Assembly (NCBI GenBank): GCA_900547835.1
Contig: URIJ01000032.1
Coordinates: 1 to 14,897 of the forward strand
Direction: 5' to 3'
DNA: 14,897 nt
Source of the DNA: an uncultured Collinsella sp.
Lineage (GTDB): Bacteria > Actinomycetota > Coriobacteriia > Coriobacteriales > Coriobacteriaceae
Numbering within the stretch: the first letter of the stretch is position 1; the number at the start of each line of letters is the position of its first letter. The notes beneath the pieces are model-generated. The model saw only the letters and a program-made list of their open reading frames with translations. It had not been told where the DNA came from and searched no databases. Below are positions 5,538-12,135 of this stretch, in pieces. The position numbers and the translations under genes are program-made.

Positions 5538-6932
5538 ATGACCCAGGAGACGGTTACGAACGGCACTGAAGCCCTGTTCACTCGCGAAGGCATGCCGCCC
5601 GTTAAGGAAATGATCCCGTGTGCCCTTCAGCATGTACTGGCATCGTTTGCCGGCATCATTACCCCGGCGGTCATCATGGCCGGCGTCTACGGCTTTAATA
5701 GCCAGCAGAGCACCGACATCATTCAGGTTGCACTCATTCTTTCGGCGATCGACACGGCCCTTCAGGCCTTCGCTCCCTTCCGTCGCATTGGCGGCGGCCT
5801 GCCCATCGTCATGGGCGTTTCGTTCGCGTTCCTGCCGGCCCTTCAGGCCATGGGCGCCTCGGGCTTTAGTTTTGGCGCGCTGCTGGGCGGCGAGATCGTT
5901 GGCGGTGCCGTCGCGGTCCTCTTTGGTCTGGCCTACAGCAAGATTAAGTGGCTGTTCCCGCCCGTCGTGACCGGCACGGTCATCTTCTCCATTGGCGTCT
6001 CTCTCTATCCCACGGCCGTCAAATACATGGCCGGTGGCATGGGCACGCCGTTGTGGGGCACCCCGCAGGCATGGTGCGTCGCTCTTATCACCTTCGCCGT
6101 CGTCTTCGCGCTCGCCAACTTTGGAAAGGGCACGCTCAAGCTGGGATCCGTGTTCTTTGGCATGATCGTTGGCATGATCGTTTCGATCCCCTTTGGCATG
6201 ATCGACTTCTCCAGCGTCGCCACCGCTCAGGTCTTCGCTCTTCCCAAGCTCATGCCCTACGCGCTCGAGTTTGATCCCGAGGTCTGCATTACCCTCGCCG
6301 TCGTGTTCCCCATGGTTGCCATCCAGGTTATCGGTGACGTCTCCGCCGCCTGCCTGGGCTCCATCGACCGTATGCCCACCGAGCGCGAGCTCTCCGGCGC
6401 TATCGTGTCCCAGGGCCTCACTTCTATGGTCGGCGGCCTGCTGGGCGGTCTTCCCACCAGCGCCCTTGGCCAGAACGTGGGCATCATCTGCTCCAACAAG
6501 GTCGTCAACAAGTGGGTCTTTGTGATCATCGCGGCCGTCTTTGCCATCGCCGGTCTGTTCCCGCAGCTCTCTGCCGTCCTTTCCGCTATCCCGCAGCCCG
6601 TCATCGGCGGCGCGACCGTCGGCGTCTTTGGCACCATCACCATGAACGGTGTGCGCATGTTCACCCGCGAGGGCCTCACGCAGCGCACCACCACCATCGT
6701 CGGTACCTCCGTCGTCTTTGGCCTGGGTATCTGGATGGCCAGCGGTTGCCTTGCCGGCGAGGGTATGCCTACCTGGGTGTCCACCGTCATCGGCTCCAAC
6801 GCCGTGACTCCCACCGCCATCATGGCCATCGTGCTCAACCTGATCCTTCCGCAGACGCCGGTCGTGGCTCAGCACATCGATGCCGCCAAGGATGCCGCTG
6901 TGAATCTGGTCCTGCCCGAGAGCAAGAAGTAA
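5538..6932 (+). CDS. NCS2 (nucleobase-cation symporter-2) purine permease
   Basis: A 464-residue polytopic membrane protein of the NAT/NCS2 family, expected to import a purine such as xanthine, urate or hypoxanthine with protons. The sequence is hydrophobic throughout with about 12-14 membrane segments. Family landmarks are PCALQHVLASFAG near the N-terminus, FPPVVTGTVIFSIGVSLYP, IGDVSAACLGSIDRMPTERELSGAIVSQG, and the NAT signature region GLPTSALGQNVGIICSNKV with Gln312-Asn313. The TM8 motif reads Gln263-V-I-G-Asp267, whereas E. coli XanQ has Glu272-Asp276 as I recall, so the key Glu is Gln here. The start is ATG 5538 with a modest GAGGA 11 nt upstream; the earlier in-frame ATG at 5451 falls at the transcription start. 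It is first in a rightward run with ssnA, ygfK and xdhD, consistent with purine uptake for that pathway. Confidence 0.9.
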   Translation: MTQETVTNGTEALFTREGMPPVKEMIPCALQHVLASFAGIITPAVIMAGVYGFNSQQSTDIIQVALILSAIDTALQAFAPFRRIGGGLPIVMGVSFAFLPALQAMGASGFSFGALLGGEIVGGAVAVLFGLAYSKIKWLFPPVVTGTVIFSIGVSLYPTAVKYMAGGMGTPLWGTPQAWCVALITFAVVFALANFGKGTLKLGSVFFGMIVGMIVSIPFGMIDFSSVATAQVFALPKLMPYALEFDPEVCITLAVVFPMVAIQVIGDVSAACLGSIDRMPTERELSGAIVSQGLTSMVGGLLGGLPTSALGQNVGIICSNKVVNKWVFVIIAAVFAIAGLFPQLSAVLSAIPQPVIGGATVGVFGTITMNGVRMFTREGLTQRTTTIVGTSVVFGLGIWMASGCLAGEGMPTWVSTVIGSNAVTPTAIMAIVLNLILPQTPVVAQHIDAAKDAAVNLVLPESKK

Positions 6933-6948
6933 CCAATTCGGTGCTATT

Positions 6949-6980
6949 CGCCGGCGGACGCATCGCCTCGTCCGCCGGCG
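6949..6980 (+). promoter_or_regulatory. Intercistronic hairpin after the permease gene
   Basis: CGCCGGCGGACG (6949-6960) and CGTCCGCCGGCG (6969-6980) form a perfect 12-bp stem with the 8-nt loop CATCGCCT, starting 16 nt after the permease stop codon. There is no T tract. It may be a GC-rich actinobacterial-style terminator, an attenuator or an RNA-stability element. The hairpin after ssnA has the same geometry. Confidence 0.65.
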
Positions 6981-6983
6981 CCA

Positions 6984-7028
6984 TGCGGCGCCAAGCCGCA
7001 CTTCAAAGGGCTTGTCCCTTTGGTGAAG
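6984..7028 (+). repeat. Two further small hairpins, one resembling the REP-like core
   Basis: TGCGGC (6984-6989) pairs with GCCGCA (6995-7000). AAAGGG (7005-7010) pairs with CCCTTT (7016-7021), extended by CTTC and GAAG. The second one contains GCTTGTCCC between AAAGG and TTTG, the same core order as the REP-like repeat at 538-577, so it may be a decayed copy. Confidence 0.4.
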
Positions 7029-7085
7029 CGTTGACGGGAGAGGGCCCGTTTCCGGTGTAGGCCGGCGCTTCGCACTTCCGCCATG

Positions 7086-7111
7086 TCAGAGGTGTCAAAC
7101 CCCGCCTCTGA
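7086..7111 (+). promoter_or_regulatory. Hairpin immediately upstream of the ssnA ribosome site
   Basis: TCAGAGG (7086-7092) and CCTCTGA (7105-7111) form a perfect 7-bp stem, extendable by a G-T and a G-C pair to 9 bp with an 8-nt loop. It ends 5 nt before the ssnA Shine-Dalgarno sequence, so it could influence translation or mark a processed 5' end. Confidence 0.45.
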
Positions 7112-7116
7112 TGTTG

Positions 7117-7123
7117 AAGGGAG
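7117..7123 (+). promoter_or_regulatory. ssnA ribosome binding site
   Basis: AAGGGAG lies 5 nt before ATG 7129. It selects this start over the in-frame ATG at 7111, because that codon would place the ribosome site inside the gene. Confidence 0.82.
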
Positions 7124-7128
7124 CATTT

Positions 7129-8484
7129 ATGCTTCTGGTCGCTAACGGTTCCGTCTTTACCCGCAACGCTCAGACTCCGTTCATTCCCAACGGTGCGGTC
7201 GCCATTGACGGAGATACGATCGTCGAAGTGGGCCCCGAGCGCGAGCTCAAGGCCAAGTACCCGGATGCCGAGTACGTCGACGCCCAGGGCAACCTCATCA
7301 TGCCCGGACTCATCAACTGCCACACCCACATCTACTCGGGTCTGGCCCGCGGCCTTGCCATTAAGGGCTGCAACCCCACCAACTTCTTGGAGAATCTTGA
7401 GCAGCAGTGGTGGAAGATCGACGACAACCTGACGCTCGACGGCACCAAGGCCAGCGCCTATGCCACGATTCTTGACTCCATCCGCGATGGCGTCACCACG
7501 ATCTTCGATCACCACGCGAGCTTCTGCGAGATCCCAGGCAGCCTCTTTACCATTAAGGATGCAGCTCAGGAGCTGGGCATGCGTTCGTGCCTGTGCTACG
7601 AGGTCTCCGACCGCCGCGGTCAGGAAAAATGCGACCAGGCCATTGCCGAGAACGCCGAGTTTGCCCAGTGGGCCGCCAAGGAGCGTCGCGATAACGACAA
7701 CCACATGATCGCCGCCATGTTTGGCGGTCACGCCACCTTTACGCTGTCGGACGAGACCATGGATAAGATGGCCGAGGCCAACAACGGCCTGACCGGCTTC
7801 CACATCCATGTGTGCGAGGGCATGAATGACGTGTGGGACTCCCGCCTCAACCGCGGTGGCATCAGCCCCGTCGAGCGCCTGCTGCAGCACAACCTGCTGG
7901 GTCCCGACACCATGCTGGGCCACTGCATCCACGTGACGCCTGCCGAGATGGATATCGTCAAGGAGTCCGGCACCTGGCTCGTCAACAACCCCGAATCCAA
8001 TATGGGCAACGCCGTGGGCTGCGCCCCCGTGCTCGAGTTCTTCCGCCGCGGCATCCCCGTGTGCATGGGCACCGACGCCTACACCCACGATATGCTCGAG
8101 AGCCTCAAGGTCTTCCTGATCATTCAGCGCCACAACGCAGCCATGCCCAACGTGGGCTGGTGCGAGGCCATGACGATGCTGTTCGAGAACAACGCCAAGA
8201 TGGCGAGCAAGTACTTCGATCGCAAGCTCGGCGTGCTCGAGGCCGGCGCTGCCGCCGACGTCATCGTTATGGACTACAAGCCCTTTACGCCGCTGAGCGA
8301 GGAGAACATCGACGGCCACATGCTCTTTGGCATGATGGGCAAAAACTGCCGCACCACCATCATCAACGGCCGCGTCCTGTACAAGGATCGCGAGTTCGTT
8401 GGCATTGATGAGGACAAGATCAACGCGTGGACCATGGCCGAGTCCAAGAAGCTCTGGAGCACGCTCAACGATCGCACCTACTAA
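7129..8484 (+). CDS. ssnA: Putative aminohydrolase SsnA (selenium-dependent Mo-hydroxylase cluster)
   Basis: A 451-residue cytoplasmic amidohydrolase-superfamily enzyme of the chlorohydrolase/guanine-deaminase type. The metal site is visible: His65-T-His67 in NCHTHIYSGLARGL, His227 in FHIHVCEG, His265 in LGHCIHV and Asp316 in GTDAYTHD. The C-terminus returns to the small beta domain (GAAADVIVMDYKPFTPL, then INGRVLYKDREFVG). The length is close to the ~440 residues of E. coli SsnA. In many genomes ssnA travels with ygfK and xdhD as a marker of selenium-dependent molybdenum hydroxylases, and it has been implicated in anaerobic purine breakdown; its exact substrate is not settled. It lies between the purine permease and ygfK here. 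Both flanking gaps contain a strong hairpin, so expression may be tuned within the operon. Confidence 0.93.
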   Translation: MLLVANGSVFTRNAQTPFIPNGAVAIDGDTIVEVGPERELKAKYPDAEYVDAQGNLIMPGLINCHTHIYSGLARGLAIKGCNPTNFLENLEQQWWKIDDNLTLDGTKASAYATILDSIRDGVTTIFDHHASFCEIPGSLFTIKDAAQELGMRSCLCYEVSDRRGQEKCDQAIAENAEFAQWAAKERRDNDNHMIAAMFGGHATFTLSDETMDKMAEANNGLTGFHIHVCEGMNDVWDSRLNRGGISPVERLLQHNLLGPDTMLGHCIHVTPAEMDIVKESGTWLVNNPESNMGNAVGCAPVLEFFRRGIPVCMGTDAYTHDMLESLKVFLIIQRHNAAMPNVGWCEAMTMLFENNAKMASKYFDRKLGVLEAGAAADVIVMDYKPFTPLSEENIDGHMLFGMMGKNCRTTIINGRVLYKDREFVGIDEDKINAWTMAESKKLWSTLNDRTY

Positions 8485-8500
8485 TTACAAGTAGATTCAC

Positions 8501-8532
8501 GCGCGTCGGATGTTTCGCCGCATCCGGCGCGC
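8501..8532 (+). promoter_or_regulatory. Intercistronic hairpin after ssnA
   Basis: GCGCGTCGGATG (8501-8512) pairs with CATCCGGCGCGC (8521-8532) as a 12-bp stem with one G-U pair and the 8-nt loop TTTCGCCG. It begins 16 nt after the ssnA stop. Stem length, loop length and distance all equal those of the hairpin at 6949-6980. There is no T tract. Confidence 0.65.
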
Positions 8533-8618
8533 GCATAGGCGGCCTCCGCGGGGTCGCCGGCGCTGTGCTAGCGCTACACCGTATTTGCGCCCGCCGCGCG
8601 GTCTCGCCGGGCGTTACA

Positions 8619-8625
8619 GAGAGGA
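8619..8625 (+). promoter_or_regulatory. ygfK ribosome binding site
   Basis: GAGAGGA lies 7 nt before ATG 8633. The frame is open back to 8510, but that stretch is the hairpin region and encodes an Arg-rich peptide unlike the family, so 8633 is the start. Confidence 0.85.
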
Positions 8626-8632
8626 ACTCATT

Positions 8633-11632
8633 ATGAGCGACATCATGAGGCCGATCCCGTTTTCGCAGCTGATGAACTGGATCATCGAGGAGCACAAGAC
8701 TCAGGGCGCCGTCTTTGGCGTGCGCAAGATGGTCACGACCAACCAGGAGGGCGCGCTTCCCATTTTTGACGAGCGCATCGAGACTCCGTTTGGCCCGGCC
8801 GCCGGTCCCAATACGCAGTTGGCCCAGAACATTGTGGCATCCTACGTGGCCGGTTCCCGCTTCTTTGAGCTCAAGACCGTTCAGGTTATGGACGGCGAGG
8901 AGCTCTCCAAGTGCGTCAACAAGCCCTGCATCGTGGCTCAGGACGAGTGCTACAACTGCGAATGGTCGACCGAGCTCGAGGTTTCGCAGGCCTTTGCCGA
9001 GTACGTGAAGGCATGGTTTGCCTGCCACCTGATCGCTCGCGAGTACGGCCTGGGCAGCCCGGATGGTTTTGTCTTCAACATGTCCGTGGGTTATGACCTC
9101 GAGGGCATCAAGAGCCCCAAGGTCGATGCGTACATTGAGGGCATGAAGGACGCCAGCGGCTCCGAGGTTTGGAACGAGTGCCGCACGTGGGCGCTCGCCA
9201 ACCTGGACAAGTTTGAGAATGTCGATGCCGCGTTTGTCGAGTCCATCCCGGCGCGCGTCTCCAACTCCATCACCGAGTCCACGCTGCATGGCTGCCCGCC
9301 GGCGGAGATCGAGCGCATCGCGACCTATCTGATCACCGAGAAGGGCCTCAACACCTACATCAAGTGCAACCCCACGCTGCTGGGCTATGAGTTTGCACGT
9401 CAGCGCCTCAACGAGCTGGGCTTTGACTACATCGTCTTCGACGATACGCACTTCCGCGAGGACCTGCAGTGGGCCGACGCCGTGCCCATGTTCGAGCGCC
9501 TGATTGCCCTGTGTGCCGAGCGCGGCCTGGAGTTTGGCGTCAAGCTGACCAACACGTTCCCCGTCGACGTGACGAGGAACGAGCTGCCCTCCACCGAGAT
9601 GTACATGTCCGGCCGTTCGCTGTTCTCGCTGACCATCGAGGCCGCCCGTCGCATTACCGAGCAGTTCGATGGCAAGTTGCGTATCAGCTACTCCGGTGGT
9701 GCCACGGTCTACAACATCCGTGCCCTGTACGATGCCGGCATTTGGCCCGTTACCCTGGCGACCGACGTGCTCAAGCCCGGTGGCTACGAGCGCTTTAGCC
9801 AGATGGCTGGCGAATTTACCGATCTGGACGGCAAGCCGTTCGCGGGCGTCTCGCTCGAGGCCGTGACTGCGATCCAGACCGACTCGCTCACCAACCCGCT
9901 CTACAAGAAGCCGCTGCGCCCGTTGCCCGACCGCAAGGTTGCCGGCAAGAGCCCGCTTTCCGACTGCTTTACCACGCCGTGCCGCACGAGCTGCCCCATC
10001 CAGCAGGATATTCCCGCCTATCTGGCGGCTGTTGACGAGGGCCGCTACGAGGACGCACTCAACATCATCATCGAGCGCAACGCCCTGCCGTTCATCACCG
10101 GTACCATCTGCCCGCATCCCTGCGGCCGTGCCTGCGAGCGTGCGTTCTACGAGCCCGAGGGCGCCCAGATCCGCGCCAGCAAGCTCAAGGCCGCCCGCGA
10201 GGCCATGACGGCCGTGCTGCCCAAGCTGCGCGCCCAGGCCATCGCCAACGACGGCGAGCGCAACGTTGCCGTTATCGGCGGCGGCCCGGCCGGCCTGGCG
10301 ACGGCGTTCTTCCTGACGCGCGCTGGCGTGCCCGTCACTATCTTTGAGGCCCGCGATTCGCTCGGCGGCGTGGTCCGTCACGTGATCCCCGAGTTCCGTA
10401 TCGCCAGTGACGATATCTCTCACGATGCCGAGCTCTGCTTGGCCTTTGGCGCCAAGGTACAGCTCAATGCTCGCGTGGATTCCATTGAAGAGCTCAAGGC
10501 CCAGGGCTTTACCAACGTGGTCGTGGCCACCGGTGCCTGGATGCCCGGCTCTGCGGGCTTGGGCGAGGGTGCCGAGCTCGACGTGCTGGAGTTCCTCGAG
10601 GCCGCCAAGAAGGGCGAGAAACTCGAGCTGGGCGAGGACGTCGTGGTCATTGGCGCCGGCAACACCGCCATGGACGCCGCCCGCGTGGCCAAGCGCCTGG
10701 CAGGCGTGAAGAACGTGCGCCTGGTGTATCGCCGCACCAAGAAGCAGATGCCCGCCGACGAGGAAGAGCTTGATCTTGCTCTTGCCGACGGCGTTGAGTT
10801 CTGCGAGCTGCTGGCGCCCAAGGCACTCAACGGCGCCGTGCTGACCTGCGACGTTATGGGGCTTGGCGAGCCGGATGCAAGCGGCCGCCGCAGCCCCGTC
10901 GCCACGGGCGAGACCGTCGAGCTTCCCGCCACCACGGTGATCTGCGCCGTGGGCGAGGGCATCGATGCCAGCCTGTATGATGCCGCGGGCGTTGAGCACG
11001 ACCGTTGCGGCCGCCTCGCCGCCACCTCCACCGGCGTCGAGGGCGTCTGGGCTGCCGGCGATTGCCGCCGCGGTCCGGCCACCGTGGTCGAGGCTATCGC
11101 CGACGCCGCCGAGGTCGCCCGCGCCATCGCCGGCGTGGACTTTAACAAGTACGCCGACTGCAACGAGCAGGCCGGCCGCGAGGACACCTGCTACGAGCGC
11201 AAGGGGTCGCTGTGCCGCGACAAGCGCAACTGCACCAAGACCCGCTGCCTGGGCTGCGGCTCGGTGTGCGAGGTCTGCTGCGATGTGTGCCCCAACCGCG
11301 CCAACGTGGCAATTAAGGTGCCGGGCCTGGCCAAGCATCAGGTCGTCCATGTCGACGGCATGTGCAACGAATGCGGTAACTGCGCCGTGTTCTGCCCCTA
11401 CCAGGAGGGTCGTCCCTACAAGGACAAGCTCACCCTGTTCTGGAGCGAGCAGGACATGGAGAACTCCGAGAACGAGGGCTTCCTGGCCGTGGACGAGGAC
11501 CACTTTAAGGTTCGCGTCGCCGGCACGGTCCGCACCGTCTCGGTCGATGCCGTCAACACCGGTCTGCCCGAGGCCGTCCGCCTGACCATCAGGGCCGTGC
11601 GCGACAACTATTCGTACCTTCTTAAGAAATAG
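8633..11632 (+). CDS. ygfK: Putative selenate reductase subunit YgfK (FAD/NAD(P)/Fe-S oxidoreductase)
   Basis: A 999-residue cytoplasmic electron-transfer protein in three blocks. Residues 1 to about 430 resemble a dihydroorotate-dehydrogenase-like barrel (ERIETPFGPAAGPNTQLAQN, ESTLHGCPPAEIERIATYL). Residues about 440 to 830 match the glutamate synthase small subunit: Fe-S cysteines 445, 450, 454 and 493, 497, 501, the FAD motif VIGGGPAGLA (547-556), the NAD(P) motif VVVIGAGNTAMDAA (670-683) and GVWAAGDCRRGPATVVEAI. The C-terminus adds ferredoxin-like clusters at Cys872, 875, 879 and 911, 914, 917, 921. The length fits the family (about 1,030 in E. coli). The name comes from E. coli selenate work; in gut anaerobes the gene belongs to the selenium-dependent Mo-hydroxylase and urate-degradation set. 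The next gene starts 11 bp after the stop. Inferred role: exchange of electrons between NAD(P)H and XdhD via the polyferredoxin. Confidence 0.95.
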   Translation: MSDIMRPIPFSQLMNWIIEEHKTQGAVFGVRKMVTTNQEGALPIFDERIETPFGPAAGPNTQLAQNIVASYVAGSRFFELKTVQVMDGEELSKCVNKPCIVAQDECYNCEWSTELEVSQAFAEYVKAWFACHLIAREYGLGSPDGFVFNMSVGYDLEGIKSPKVDAYIEGMKDASGSEVWNECRTWALANLDKFENVDAAFVESIPARVSNSITESTLHGCPPAEIERIATYLITEKGLNTYIKCNPTLLGYEFARQRLNELGFDYIVFDDTHFREDLQWADAVPMFERLIALCAERGLEFGVKLTNTFPVDVTRNELPSTEMYMSGRSLFSLTIEAARRITEQFDGKLRISYSGGATVYNIRALYDAGIWPVTLATDVLKPGGYERFSQMAGEFTDLDGKPFAGVSLEAVTAIQTDSLTNPLYKKPLRPLPDRKVAGKSPLSDCFTTPCRTSCPIQQDIPAYLAAVDEGRYEDALNIIIERNALPFITGTICPHPCGRACERAFYEPEGAQIRASKLKAAREAMTAVLPKLRAQAIANDGERNVAVIGGGPAGLATAFFLTRAGVPVTIFEARDSLGGVVRHVIPEFRIASDDISHDAELCLAFGAKVQLNARVDSIEELKAQGFTNVVVATGAWMPGSAGLGEGAELDVLEFLEAAKKGEKLELGEDVVVIGAGNTAMDAARVAKRLAGVKNVRLVYRRTKKQMPADEEELDLALADGVEFCELLAPKALNGAVLTCDVMGLGEPDASGRRSPVATGETVELPATTVICAVGEGIDASLYDAAGVEHDRCGRLAATSTGVEGVWAAGDCRRGPATVVEAIADAAEVARAIAGVDFNKYADCNEQAGREDTCYERKGSLCRDKRNCTKTRCLGCGSVCEVCCDVCPNRANVAIKVPGLAKHQVVHVDGMCNECGNCAVFCPYQEGRPYKDKLTLFWSEQDMENSENEGFLAVDEDHFKVRVAGTVRTVSVDAVNTGLPEAVRLTIRAVRDNYSYLLKK

Positions 11633-11643
11633 GCGAGTCTCTT

Positions 11644-12123
11644 ATGGCCAAATCCATTCAACATAACGTGGCCTACGTTGCCTGCGGAAGCGGTTGCGCC
11701 TCCGCAGGCGGCGACGCCCGCTGCAGCGAAGGCTGCATTGGCTGTGGCGCCTGTGTCACGGCCTGCCCCCACGGCGCCATCGCACTGGTTGATGGCGTCG
11801 CCCGCGTGGACCGCTCCAAGTGCACGGGCTGCGGCCTGTGCGGCATGGCATGCCCGCAGCGCGTGATTGCCTTTGTTCCCGGCTACCAGAACATCCTGGT
11901 GCGCTGCAACAACACCGATAAGGGCGCCATCGCCCGCAAGATTTGCGACACGAGCTGCATCGGTTGCGGCATGTGCGCCAAAAAGTGCCCTGCCGGCGCT
12001 ATCCGCATCGAGGACAACTGTGCCCACATCGACGGTGCGGACTGCCTGTCGTGCGGCATGTGCGCCGTCGTTTGCCCGCATGGCGCCATCCACGACCGCA
12101 CCGGCATCGCCGCCGGCGTGTAG
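11644..12123 (+). CDS. RnfB-like soluble polyferredoxin with four [4Fe-4S] motifs
   Basis: A 159-residue protein with four CxxCxxCxxxCP motifs: Cys31/34/37/41, 60/63/66/70, 105/108/111/115 and 134/137/140/144. Further cysteines lie at 14, 18, 27, 88, 101 and 126. The arrangement VAYVACGSGC, then CIGCGACVTACPHGAI, then ILVRCNNTDKGAIARKICDTSCIGCGMCAKKCP follows the C-terminal half of RnfB, including the 'CxxxDKGA' link. The RnfB membrane anchor is absent and there is no signal peptide or membrane helix. It is likely a soluble electron carrier or bound subunit. It lies 11 bp after ygfK (weak AGGCGAG site, suggesting coupling) and 12 bp before xdhD, the slot occupied by the FAD gene ygfM in E. 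coli. A HydN-like ferredoxin is the alternative label. Confidence 0.9.
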   Translation: MAKSIQHNVAYVACGSGCASAGGDARCSEGCIGCGACVTACPHGAIALVDGVARVDRSKCTGCGLCGMACPQRVIAFVPGYQNILVRCNNTDKGAIARKICDTSCIGCGMCAKKCPAGAIRIEDNCAHIDGADCLSCGMCAVVCPHGAIHDRTGIAAGV

Positions 12124-12135
12124 AAGGGAATCACC

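Noticed and set aside
7031..7061. Internal promoter before ssnA (TTGACG at 7031)
   Set aside because: No acceptable -10 is found at 16-19 bp; the best (TGTAGG) lacks the conserved final T and the A at position 2.
8465..11503. Very long minus-strand ORF (1012 codons) opposite ygfK
   Set aside because: It is an antisense shadow caused by GC-rich codon use. Its translation is rich in Ala, Gly, His and Leu with no domain, while the + strand frame is a clear YgfK.
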